Both the position numbers and the translations under genes were made by a program. Below the pieces are notes generated by a model. The model made no database searches. It was not told where the DNA came from and was given only the letters and a program-made list of their open reading frames with translations. Below are positions 13,784 to 20,922 of a DNA stretch of 21,475 bases, in pieces. The stretch spans positions 1 to 21,475 of the forward strand of contig JBDSJC010000043.1 of NCBI GenBank assembly GCA_039917655.1. Reading direction: 5' to 3'. Position 1 is the stretch's first letter; the number at the start of each line of letters is the position of its first letter. Origin of the DNA: PNKC01 sp039917655 (lineage in GTDB: Bacteria > Chloroflexota > Dehalococcoidia > Tepidiformales > Tepidiformaceae).

Positions 13784-14596
13784 TCAACCTGGCACGGTGG
13801 GCGCCGCAGCTTCCGTCCGCCCGAGCTTGCCCCGAGCCCACTCCTGGGCGGCTGGCCGGTAGCGTTCGATCAGCCAGGCGATCCCGAGCCCGGCGAACGA
13901 AACCACGCCGCCCGCCACCGCGTCCACAATGAAGTGGTTCCCGGTCATCACCACCGAAAAGAACATCGCGATCGGCCAGAGCGCGCCTAGTAGCCAGAAC
14001 AGCGGTCGCTTCCCTTCGTACGCCACAATCACGCCCAACAGCAGCGACCAGCCGAAGTGCAGACTCGGGATGGCCGCGAATTCGTTCACGAACGCCTTGG
14101 TCTCCTGGGCGTTGTAGCCCACCCGGTCGAACGCCGCCATGGTGTCGATGAACCCGCCGAACGGGATCAGCCGCGGCGGCGCCACCGGAAACGCCCAGTA
14201 GATCACCACGCCAATCGCGCCAGAGGCCAGGAACGAGTTTCGAGCGAGCCGGTAGGCAGGCCGGTGCCTCGCGTACAGCCAGACCGCGGTCACCACGATT
14301 ACTGGCATGTGCCCCCAGAAGTAGATCCCGTTCATCAGCTTGATCAGCCAGAAATGATCCAGAATCCACGACTGCATGTCCAGCTCCCAGTAGATGTGCA
14401 GCCGTTGTTCAAGGTCGATGACGTTGAAACCGCGCACCATCGCTTCGCCGGCGCGTCCCACCACCAGCCCGCGAATCAGGAAGTAGATCAGGAAGGCGGA
14501 GACCACCACCACGATCTCATGCACCCCCACGCGGGCGCTCAACCGCCAGGCGCGTCGCGCTCCCCTGACCCGTTGCGGTTCGTCCGCAAGCGTCAT
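13784..14596 (-). CDS. PAP2-family membrane phosphatase
   Basis: A 270-residue integral membrane protein of the PAP2 superfamily (PAP2_3/Aur1-like branch), which removes or transfers phosphate from lipid phosphates at the membrane surface. Active-site motifs are PSLH (Ser178, His180) and GNHFIVD (His221 nucleophile, Asp225), with the APPRL element at 139-143 typical of this branch. About six hydrophobic helices are visible. The start is ATG 14596 with GGTGGAGA just upstream; the frame is open upstream into the antisense of pepA but lacks coding features there. It is divergent from pepA with 99 bases between. The exact lipid substrate is unknown. Confidence 0.9.
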   Translation of the reverse strand: MTLADEPQRVRGARRAWRLSARVGVHEIVVVVSAFLIYFLIRGLVVGRAGEAMVRGFNVIDLEQRLHIYWELDMQSWILDHFWLIKLMNGIYFWGHMPVIVVTAVWLYARHRPAYRLARNSFLASGAIGVVIYWAFPVAPPRLIPFGGFIDTMAAFDRVGYNAQETKAFVNEFAAIPSLHFGWSLLLGVIVAYEGKRPLFWLLGALWPIAMFFSVVMTGNHFIVDAVAGGVVSFAGLGIAWLIERYRPAAQEWARGKLGRTEAAAPTVPG

Positions 14597-14644
14597 CCCA
14601 TCTCCACCGGTCGATTTTTCGAGTTGCCCATTCGCGCCGTCCAC

Positions 14645-14650
14645 TACACT
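14645..14650 (+). promoter_or_regulatory. -10 box of pepA
   Basis: TACACT lies 45 bases before the GTG start of pepA, with TTGCCC (14624-14629) upstream at a short 15-bp spacing. GGAG at 14682-14685 is the likely ribosome binding site. The same hexamer precedes three other genes of this window. Confidence 0.42.
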
Positions 14651-14695
14651 CTCCACCTGCACGGTAGCAAAGATCGGTTTTGGAGTAACGACACG

Positions 14696-16195
14696 GTGGA
14701 ATTCACAGTCACTGGCGGGGATATCACGCGGTCCACCGCGGACGCAATCATCGTCAATCTTTTCGAGGGCGTGACGGTGCCGGGCGGCGGCACGGGGGCC
14801 GTGGATCGGGCCCTTGGCGGGGCGATCACCCGGCTCATCTCTCAGGGAGACATTCGCGGGAAGGCAGGCGAATTCACCCTCATCCACACGATGGGCAAGA
14901 TCCCCTCTCCGCGCGTCGTCGTCGCTGGCCTCGGCGCTAGCAAGGATTTCGATATCGACGCCGTCCGTAACCTGGCCGCGAACGTCACGCGTTTCGTCCG
15001 CAAGCCGGGAGTGCAGACGGTGGCAACGCTTGCCCACGGCGCAGGCATCGGCGGACTCGATCCCGCGGCCTGCGTGCAGGCCATCGCGGAGGGCTCGCTG
15101 CTCGGCGCCTACCGCTTCACCCGTCACAAGGCTCCCGACGCCGATCGCTCCGAACTCACGTCCGTGGCGGTCGTCGAATCCGACGCTGCGCGGCTGCCGG
15201 GCATGCAATCCGCCGCCACCCGCGGCCTGGTCTTCGCGGAGGCCACGAACATCGCCCGTGACCTGGCCAACGAGCCCTCCAACCACCTCACCCCCACGGA
15301 CCTCGCAGACCGCGCGGCAGCGCTTTCAAAAGACGCCGGGGTCGAGTTCGAAGCGCTCGAACGCGCCGACATGGAGGCCAAAGGCATGGGCTCTCTCCTT
15401 TCCGTCGCGAAGGGCAGCGCCCAACCGCCGAAGCTGATCCGCATGTCCTACCGGGGCCGCGGAGGGGATGGCTACGACCTGGCGCTCGTCGGCAAGGGGA
15501 TCACCTTCGATACCGGCGGCATCAGCATCAAGCCCGCGGCGAACATGGAAGCGATGAAGGCCGATATGACCGGCGCCGCTTCGGTGGTCGCCGCTTTGGC
15601 AGCAATCGCGAAGCTGAAGCCCAGGATCAACGTCGTCGCCATCGCGCCCTGCACCGAGAACATGCCCGGCGGCAACGCCTCAAAGCCCGGCGACGTGGTC
15701 ACCGCCATGAACGGCCGCACGATCGAAATAATTAACACGGACGCCGAAGGCCGGCTCGTGCTGGCCGACGCGCTCTGCTGGGCCAAGGAGCTCGGCGCGA
15801 CCCACATCCTCGACGTGGCTACCCTCACCGGCGCCGTGACCACCGCCCTCGGCGATGTCTGCGTCGGCATTATGACGAACAACGATGTGTTTTGCGCTCA
15901 GCTCGAAGCGGCGTCCGCCCTCGCCGGCGAGAAGACCTGGCGGTTGCCAATGTTCAAGGAGTACGACGAGTACATCAAGAGCGATGTCGCCGACCAGATC
16001 AACACCACGAAGCGCGGCGCCGGCACGATCGCGGGGGCAAAGTTCCTCGAACCGTTCGTCGGGGACACTCCGTGGATTCACATGGACATCGCCGGCGTCG
16101 ATAACATGCCCGCCGACAAGGGCTGGATCGCGAAGGGCGCGAGCGGCTACAGCGTCCGCGCGATGATCAACCTGGCACTGGCAATGGCGGAGTAA
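14696..16195 (+). CDS. pepA: Leucyl aminopeptidase (M17)
   Basis: A 499-residue cytosolic M17 aminopeptidase that removes N-terminal residues from peptides as a hexamer with two metal ions. All ligands and catalytic residues line up with the E. coli enzyme at a constant offset: Lys267, Asp272, Asp290, Asp349 and Glu351 for metal binding, Lys279 and Arg353 for catalysis. The signature NTDAEGRL is at 347-354 and GKGITFDTGG at 266-275. The N-terminal macro-like domain (residues 1-160) is complete. The start is GTG 14696 after GGAG; the frame is open for 600 bases upstream, antisense to the PAP2 gene, but the family length fits this GTG. It stands alone as a transcription unit. Confidence 0.96.
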   Translation: MEFTVTGGDITRSTADAIIVNLFEGVTVPGGGTGAVDRALGGAITRLISQGDIRGKAGEFTLIHTMGKIPSPRVVVAGLGASKDFDIDAVRNLAANVTRFVRKPGVQTVATLAHGAGIGGLDPAACVQAIAEGSLLGAYRFTRHKAPDADRSELTSVAVVESDAARLPGMQSAATRGLVFAEATNIARDLANEPSNHLTPTDLADRAAALSKDAGVEFEALERADMEAKGMGSLLSVAKGSAQPPKLIRMSYRGRGGDGYDLALVGKGITFDTGGISIKPAANMEAMKADMTGAASVVAALAAIAKLKPRINVVAIAPCTENMPGGNASKPGDVVTAMNGRTIEIINTDAEGRLVLADALCWAKELGATHILDVATLTGAVTTALGDVCVGIMTNNDVFCAQLEAASALAGEKTWRLPMFKEYDEYIKSDVADQINTTKRGAGTIAGAKFLEPFVGDTPWIHMDIAGVDNMPADKGWIAKGASGYSVRAMINLALAMAE

Positions 16196-16205
16196 GGTTG
16201 CGGCG

Positions 16206-16232
16206 ACTCGCGTTGGCGTTCCTCCCGCGAGT
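16206..16232. terminator. Inverted repeat between pepA and the GNAT gene
   Basis: ACTCGCG (16206-16212) and CGCGAGT (16226-16232) form a perfect 7-bp stem with a 13-base loop in the 41-base gap between convergent genes. No U-run follows on either strand, so termination is only a possibility. Confidence 0.3.
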
Positions 16233-16236
16233 ACCT

Positions 16237-16833
16237 TCAGCCAGGCAGTAGCGTTCGCGGCGGCTTGCGAGCTTCGCCGGACGCGCGAATATCGATGCGC
16301 ACGTACGCCGTTTGGCCTTCGAAATGGACGTCGGTGGGATAGCCCGAGTCTCGGAACACGGTGAGCATCCCCAGGTTCTCTGCGAGCGTCATCGCGGTCA
16401 GCCGTTCGATCTTTTCGCCCTGCGCATGCTCGGCGAGCATGCGCAGGAGCACGCCGCCGATCCCAAGTGACTGCAGGTTGTCTTCGACCACGAAAGCGAC
16501 CTCCGCGGAGTGCTCGCTTTCGCGTTCGTAGCGGCCCACCCCGCGGATCGCATCCTCGCCTGGGAAAGAGGCCACGAAAGCAGCGCGGTCGCAGAAGTCC
16601 ACTTCGGCGAAGCGTTCAGCCATCGTCTCCGAAAGGTGGGGCATCGCTGTAAAAAAGCGCAGTCGGGTGGTCTCTCGGGAGAGCCGCTCATGAAACGCCT
16701 GTAGCCGCCCCGCATCATCTGGTTCGATGGGCCGGAAGCACATCGTCCGCCCGTCCCGAAGCTGGGCGCAGCGCGGCTCGTGCCGTTCACCGGCAGTCGC
16801 GCCGTTCACATTGGCGTCGTTCGTCCTACTCAT
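16237..16833 (-). CDS. GNAT-family acetyltransferase
   Basis: A 198-residue GCN5-related N-acetyltransferase. The start FRPIEPDDAGRLQAFHERLSRETTRLRFF (residues 33-61) is typical of the branch related to the acetyltransferase domain of Pat-type protein acetylases. The acetyl-CoA loop is NLQSLGIGGVLL at 119-130, matching the Q-x-x-G-x-G/A motif. It continues into a normal C-terminal half (ENLGMLTVFRDSGY). No regulatory or CoA-ligase domain is attached, so this is a stand-alone enzyme. A -10-like TACACT lies only 8 bases before the ATG, so its leader would be 0-2 nt. The substrate, protein lysine or small molecule, cannot be told. Confidence 0.9.
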   Translation of the reverse strand: MSRTNDANVNGATAGERHEPRCAQLRDGRTMCFRPIEPDDAGRLQAFHERLSRETTRLRFFTAMPHLSETMAERFAEVDFCDRAAFVASFPGEDAIRGVGRYERESEHSAEVAFVVEDNLQSLGIGGVLLRMLAEHAQGEKIERLTAMTLAENLGMLTVFRDSGYPTDVHFEGQTAYVRIDIRASGEARKPPRTLLPG

Positions 16834-16841
16834 CTCTTTCG

Positions 16842-16847
16842 AGTGTA
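16842..16847 (-). promoter_or_regulatory. -10 box of the GNAT gene
   Basis: TACACT on the minus strand ends 8 bases before the ATG (16833). No good -35 is visible. The very short distance predicts a leaderless or nearly leaderless transcript. Confidence 0.4.
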
Positions 16848-16897
16848 GCCCAGGGATGTCGCAAGCCCATTTGTTCGCAGGTCGAGGCGCCGCCTCT

Positions 16898-16926
16898 GTT
16901 CATCCTTCGACAAGCTCAGGACGAAC
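16898..16926. repeat. Dispersed inverted repeat (TCCTTCGACAAGCTCAGGA type)
   Basis: GTTC-A-TCCT (16898-16906) and AGGA-C-GAAC (16918-16926) flank an 11-base loop, TCGACAAGCTC, giving a 9-position stem with one mismatch. This sequence is familiar as a widespread intergenic repeat in many unrelated GC-rich genomes, where its translation gives spurious peptides such as HPSTSSGRT. It lies in the 120-base gap between the GNAT start and the end of the S9 peptidase gene, which has no other feature besides the GNAT -10 box. Confidence 0.75.
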
Positions 16927-16953
16927 GGGGCGAGCGCGCACAGACGCTGGCGG

Positions 16954-18879
16954 TCAGAGCTTGCGTTGGAGGTAGTCCAAAATCACCTCGAAGCGGTCCT
17001 TACGGTGGCTTGGCCGCCCGGCGCGTGAAAGTTCGTGGTCTTCGTCCGGGAACCGCACGAACTCCACCTCCTTTCGCCGCTGCTTGAGGACTACGAAAAG
17101 TTGTTCGCCCTGCGAAATCGGGCAGCGCAGATCGTTTTCCGAATGGAGGATCAGCACCGGCGTTTCGATGTTCTTCGCGTAGGTCAAGGGAGACTGACGC
17201 AGCAGCAACTCCAGGTCGTCCTGGATCGTCGCCCCTTCGCCAAGATACTGGCGGTTGAACGTCCCGCCGATGTCACTGGCGCCCTGCATGCTGTACCAAT
17301 CGTTGACTGCGCGCTCGCTGATCGCGGCCTTGAAGCGCTGCGTGTGACCGATAATCCAGGTGGTCATGAACCCGCCGTAGCTTCCGCCCATCACTCCCAG
17401 CCGCGACTGATCGGCCCACGGCATGCGCTCCAGCGCGGCTTCGAATGCGGTCATCACGTCGTGGTAGTCGGGGCCGCCTATGTCGCCCACCAGCGCCCGT
17501 GAGAACGCCGTGGTCTGCCCCGAACTGCCGCGCGGATTGCAGAAAACCACGCCGTAGCCCGCGCCCGCATACACCTGAAACTCATCGAAGAACGTCTCGC
17601 CAAACTGCCCAAACGGGCCGCCATGGACGTTGAGGAGCACCGGGTACTGCTTCTCCGCTTCGAATCCGGCAGGCTTCATCAGCCAGCAGTCCACTTCCAC
17701 GCCCTCGGAAGACGGGACCACGAAGTGTTCCGCTTCCACGATTCCGGCCGCGGCGACGAACTCCCGGTTTAAGTTCGTCAGTTGGCGCTCTACGCCGGTG
17801 CGAAGGTTCAGCAAGCGAACCTCAGCGGGCGTCGTGATGTCCGTTGAGGTGATCGCCATCCATTCGCCATCCGACGACACTGAGTACCAGCCTACGGATC
17901 TGCGCTCGCGGCTGAGCCATTCGGTCGGCGTACCTTCTTTCGCCCGAATCGGGGCGACGATTCCGCGGTCCTGCGCCGCCGAGAGCAGACTGCCGTCAGC
18001 GCACCACACCGGGCGGGTCGAGGACATGGGTGTGCCGAGTCCGGTTTCGCGGTCGAACGTCGCATCCACGGGGCGCAGGTTGCCGCCAGCGGAATCCGCG
18101 AGGCACAAGGTGCCGTTCGAAGGCCAGACCGGATGGTTGATGTAGGCCAGCGATTTTCCGTCCGGCGACCACGAAGGCGCGGCGCAGCCGCCCTTCGTGC
18201 CGGTGACTTGCCGCGGCTCGCCCCCGGCGGCGGACACCACCCACACGTCCGAGTTGCTGTCATACTCCCGGTCGGCGTGACGCGCCGAGATGAACGCGAC
18301 CTCAGCCCCGTCCGGCGACCATGCTGGCTGTGTATCGTCCCAGTCACCGTCCGTGATCTGCGCCGGGTCCCCGCCATTGACGTCTACGACGAAGAGATGC
18401 CGCCGGTGGTCGTAAGTGAAACCTTCACCGTTGATCCGGTACTTCATGCTCGTGATTCGGCGGTACGGCTTGGCTTTCTTGGTGTCGGGATCAGGCGGCT
18501 CGCCCGTCTTCGCACTGAAGACCAACTGCTGCCCGTCCGGCGACCAAGCGGGCGCTCCGGCCCCGAGCGGCAGCTTCGTCAGCATGCGCGATTCGCCACC
18601 GAACGCGGGCATCACGCAGAGCTGCGGCTTCTCTTCGCCGCGCTCCGAAAGGAACGCCAACCACTCGCCGTCTGGCGACCAACGCGGCGCGGAGTCCCGC
18701 TTCGCCCCGGTGGTGAACTGTCGCGGCTCTCCACCATCGGCATCGACCAGCCAGATCGCGGAGCGGTAGCTGTCGTCTGAACGCTCCATTTTCGTCGCCA
18801 CGAACGCCACCCGGCCCCCGTCCGGCGAGATCTCAGACTCGCCTACCCAGGTGATGTCGTACATATCCTCTGGCTTCAT
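16954..18879 (-). CDS. S9-family prolyl oligopeptidase-like peptidase
   Basis: A 641-residue serine peptidase of family S9 (acylaminoacyl-peptidase/DPP-type branch). Residues 1 to about 370 form a beta-propeller with PD40/TolB-like repeats, each carrying WSPDG (for example WSPDGEWLAFLSE, WSPDGQQLVFSA, WSPDGAEVAFISA, WSPDGKSLAYI). The alpha/beta-hydrolase domain follows, with Ser500 in GGSYGG, Asp583 in SENDLRCP and His615 in DEDHE, the full triad. No signal peptide is seen, so it probably acts on peptides in the cytoplasm. The ATG at 18879 follows an AAGGGAAGGG stretch, 18 bases after the stop of the VOC gene, so the two form an operon driven from the VOC promoter. Confidence 0.95.
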   Translation of the reverse strand: MKPEDMYDITWVGESEISPDGGRVAFVATKMERSDDSYRSAIWLVDADGGEPRQFTTGAKRDSAPRWSPDGEWLAFLSERGEEKPQLCVMPAFGGESRMLTKLPLGAGAPAWSPDGQQLVFSAKTGEPPDPDTKKAKPYRRITSMKYRINGEGFTYDHRRHLFVVDVNGGDPAQITDGDWDDTQPAWSPDGAEVAFISARHADREYDSNSDVWVVSAAGGEPRQVTGTKGGCAAPSWSPDGKSLAYINHPVWPSNGTLCLADSAGGNLRPVDATFDRETGLGTPMSSTRPVWCADGSLLSAAQDRGIVAPIRAKEGTPTEWLSRERRSVGWYSVSSDGEWMAITSTDITTPAEVRLLNLRTGVERQLTNLNREFVAAAGIVEAEHFVVPSSEGVEVDCWLMKPAGFEAEKQYPVLLNVHGGPFGQFGETFFDEFQVYAGAGYGVVFCNPRGSSGQTTAFSRALVGDIGGPDYHDVMTAFEAALERMPWADQSRLGVMGGSYGGFMTTWIIGHTQRFKAAISERAVNDWYSMQGASDIGGTFNRQYLGEGATIQDDLELLLRQSPLTYAKNIETPVLILHSENDLRCPISQGEQLFVVLKQRRKEVEFVRFPDEDHELSRAGRPSHRKDRFEVILDYLQRKL

Positions 18880-18897
18880 CGCTTCGCCCTTCCCTTC

Positions 18898-19767
18898 TTA
18901 GACGTACTGCAACAACTGCATGCCGACGCCCGACATCTCGCTTGCGGGGATGGTCGCGACCCGTGTGCCCGGCAGAACGCCCTTGGCCGGGTCGTTGGGG
19001 CTGAAGCCCAGCTCTCGCACAGCGGCAACCACTGCATCGACATCCGGGACTTCGAACGCGCACATGCTGGCGATTCCCGCAGGGCGGCTGTGCAGACGGC
19101 TCTCCGGCCCGTCCGGCCCTAGCAGTTCGAAGATCGCGTCGCCCACCTTCATCTGGCGGATGATCATCCCCGGGCCACGCACTTCGCCAAACACCGGTAC
19201 TTCCAGGACATCCGTCCAGAAGCGCGTCGCGGCCTCGAGGTCTGGGGTCACTGCTGCCAGGTGGTCCAGGCGCTTTAGCGGCAACCTGTGCTCGAACCGC
19301 CCGGCCGCCGCCCTGCGCGAGTGCCGATCGGCTGGCGACTCGCCGTACTGAACGAGGCCCAGCGCGAACCCGAGCGCCTCCACGCCGTCAATTGGCGCGA
19401 CATCGCAGATCTTTCGTCCGTCGCCGCCGATGACTTCGCCAACCTCAGTCGTAACGCCGCGCTTTGCCAGGGTGGCAACCACGCCACGAATATCTGTCAC
19501 TTCGAGCATCAAGCGCGCGATTCCGCCGTCCATCCGCTCGAGGTAGAGCGTCCGTCCGGCGTGCTCCGCCTCTTCGCGATCGCGGATGCCAAGCAGCTCA
19601 ACGTAGAAATCGTTCCCAGAACCCACGAAGAACACCTGGTTTTCGGTGCCGATGTCCCGGTGGGCAGCGCGCGGCGTCAACGCCAGTCCGAGCTTTTCGT
19701 ACGGCGCCGCAGCATCAGCGAGGGAGGAAACAGGCGCCACAACGTGGTCGAAAGAAGTAACGAGCAT
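18898..19767 (-). CDS. Two-domain VOC (glyoxalase-like) protein
   Basis: A 289-residue protein with two vicinal-oxygen-chelate halves. Residues 1-125 begin with TSFDHVVAPVSSLADA (His8) and look like the Glyoxalase-like type. Residues about 160-289 begin KRLDHLAAVTPDLEAATRFWTDVLEVPVF, as in methylmalonyl-CoA epimerases and dioxygenases, and end near the expected final metal-ligand region. VOC enzymes bind a metal through paired beta-alpha-beta-beta-beta modules and carry out isomerisation, epimerisation or ring cleavage; which applies here is not clear. The ATG at 19767 lies 6 bases after a TAGAAT -10 box, predicting a leaderless mRNA. The S9 peptidase gene follows after 18 bases. Confidence 0.88.
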   Translation of the reverse strand: MLVTSFDHVVAPVSSLADAAAPYEKLGLALTPRAAHRDIGTENQVFFVGSGNDFYVELLGIRDREEAEHAGRTLYLERMDGGIARLMLEVTDIRGVVATLAKRGVTTEVGEVIGGDGRKICDVAPIDGVEALGFALGLVQYGESPADRHSRRAAAGRFEHRLPLKRLDHLAAVTPDLEAATRFWTDVLEVPVFGEVRGPGMIIRQMKVGDAIFELLGPDGPESRLHSRPAGIASMCAFEVPDVDAVVAAVRELGFSPNDPAKGVLPGTRVATIPASEMSGVGMQLLQYV

Positions 19768-19773
19768 CGCCGG

Positions 19774-19779
19774 ATTCTA
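19774..19779 (-). promoter_or_regulatory. Leaderless -10 box of the VOC-peptidase operon
   Basis: TAGAAT on the minus strand ends exactly 6 bases before the ATG at 19767. No matching -35 is seen at 17 bases (CAACCA). The spacing equals that of the crotonase gene and the hydrolase at 287. Confidence 0.5.
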
Positions 19780-19816
19780 CTCCCCTGGGGCGCGGGTGGT
19801 TGCGCCGCGATTCGTC

Positions 19817-19846
19817 TACACTTCGGCCACAGTCCCCGCAGGAGAG
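19817..19846 (+). promoter_or_regulatory. -10 box and ribosome binding site of the lipase-like gene
   Basis: TACACT (19817-19822) predicts a transcript start near 19829-19830. AGGAGAG (19840-19846) is a strong Shine-Dalgarno sequence followed 9 bases after GGAG by ATC at 19854. The only usual start codon before the conserved region, TTG at 19800, lies upstream of this promoter. Confidence 0.5.
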
Positions 19847-19853
19847 CCCAAGC

Positions 19854-20726
19854 ATCGCGACCACCGGCAGCGCCTTCTTCGATTCCAGCAAGGGTCGCCA
19901 CATCTTCGAGCAGTGGTGGCGGCCCGACGGCGACCCACGGGGCGTGGTAGCCATCTGCCACGGGTTCGCCGAGCACAGCGGTCGCTACGGCGAGGTCGCC
20001 GAATACTTAAACAGCCGCGGTTACGCCGTTGAGGCGCTGGACCTCCGCGGCCACGGCCGTTCGGACGGCGTCCGCGTTCATGTGCGCTCCTTCAACGAAT
20101 ATCTCACTGACCTGGATCGCTTCCTGAAGAACGTCCGCACCCGCAACCCCGGCCTGCCCGTGGTACTCCTCGGCCACAGCATGGGCGGGGGCATCGCGGC
20201 TCTCTACGTTATCGTTCGCCAACCCGGTCTGGCGGGCGTCATTCTGAGCGGGCCCGCGGTCGGCTCGGGATTGCTCGCGCTTCCCCGTCTGCGCCGCCTG
20301 ATGCTCCGGGTGATGTCGCTCACGCCGCGGTTGAGGCTCCCGAGCCTGCCCGCCGCCGCTGTCTCCCGCAACTCCGAAGTCGTCCGGAAGTACGAGGAGG
20401 ACCCGCTGGTCTTCCGAGGCGGGTCGACCGTCGCACACGCCCGCGCCTGGTTGCGCTCGCTTGCTCGCAGCTCCCGCGAGATGGAACTCTTCGAGTGCCC
20501 GCTCCTCATCGTCCACGGCAGCGATGACAAGCTTGTGCCCACGGCCGGAAGCGAGGAACTGTACAGGCGCGCCCAATCCTCGGACAAGACGCTCAAGCTC
20601 TACGAAGGCCTCTACCACGAAGTACTGAACGAACCGGAGCGCCTCGAAGTGCTTGGGGAGATCGCCGCCTGGCTGGACGAACGACTGACCCCGCCGGTAG
20701 ACCAGGATCACGTTCGTGCGGACTGA
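19854..20726 (+). CDS. Monoacylglycerol-lipase-like alpha/beta hydrolase
   Basis: A serine hydrolase of the monoacylglycerol lipase/lysophospholipase (hydrolase_4) group, about 290 residues from the start proposed here. The conserved N-terminal HGFAEHSGRYGEVAEYL, the DLRGHGRSDG loop, the nucleophile GHSMGGG (Ser109), the acid GSDDKLVP (Asp225) and YHEVLNE (His255) give a full triad. The start is odd: in frame there is TTG at 19800, which has no proper ribosome binding site and lies upstream of a TACACT box, then nothing until GTG inside the fold. A strong AGGAGAG precedes ATC at 19854, giving an N-terminus of the family's usual length. I favour ATC but am not certain. A 68-residue gene overlaps its end. 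Confidence 0.88.
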   Translation: MATTGSAFFDSSKGRHIFEQWWRPDGDPRGVVAICHGFAEHSGRYGEVAEYLNSRGYAVEALDLRGHGRSDGVRVHVRSFNEYLTDLDRFLKNVRTRNPGLPVVLLGHSMGGGIAALYVIVRQPGLAGVILSGPAVGSGLLALPRLRRLMLRVMSLTPRLRLPSLPAAAVSRNSEVVRKYEEDPLVFRGGSTVAHARAWLRSLARSSREMELFECPLLIVHGSDDKLVPTAGSEELYRRAQSSDKTLKLYEGLYHEVLNEPERLEVLGEIAAWLDERLTPPVDQDHVRAD

Positions 20727-20922
20727 ATTTTACGAGGCGGACCCCTTCGGGGGCAGCCGCGGCAACCTGCTCGTCGCCATCGACTCCGACTATCGATGGG
20801 AGAAGGGCGACGAGGTCTGGGTTCAGACGGGCGATGAGCGAATCAAGCTTCGCGTGACCTGGGTGAACGTCACCGTGGACAACCGCGTGCCTTCCAGGGA
20901 GTTGTTGGGGTTGAAGCTTTGA
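20716..20922 (+). CDS. Small conserved-looking protein of unknown function
   Basis: A 68-residue protein that overlaps the end of the lipase-like gene by 11 bases and whose TGA overlaps the TTG start of the next gene. AGGA lies 8 bases before its GTG start. The sequence is rich in beta-strand stretches with alternating hydrophobic residues (NLLVAIDSDY, DEVWVQTGDERIKLRVTWVNVTV), suggesting a small beta-barrel, perhaps OB- or SH3-like. It has no Cys, no signal peptide and no membrane segment. I do not recognise the family. Tight coupling on both sides argues that it is really translated and works with its neighbours. Confidence 0.7.
   Translation: MRTEFYEADPFGGSRGNLLVAIDSDYRWEKGDEVWVQTGDERIKLRVTWVNVTVDNRVPSRELLGLKL

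Noticed and set aside
14057..14695. N-terminal extension of pepA by 213 residues
   Set aside because: This region is antisense to the PAP2 gene and is His/Pro/Arg-rich shadow sequence; GTG 14696 gives the standard M17 length with residue numbers matching E. coli PepA at a constant offset.
14597..15286. N-terminal extension of the PAP2 protein by 230 residues
   Set aside because: It is antisense to pepA with no coding features; ATG 14596 has a good ribosome binding site and starts the membrane protein.
16727..16975. Plus-strand frame with HPSTSSGRTGRA
   Set aside because: This is the familiar false translation of the dispersed inverted repeat at 16898-16926.
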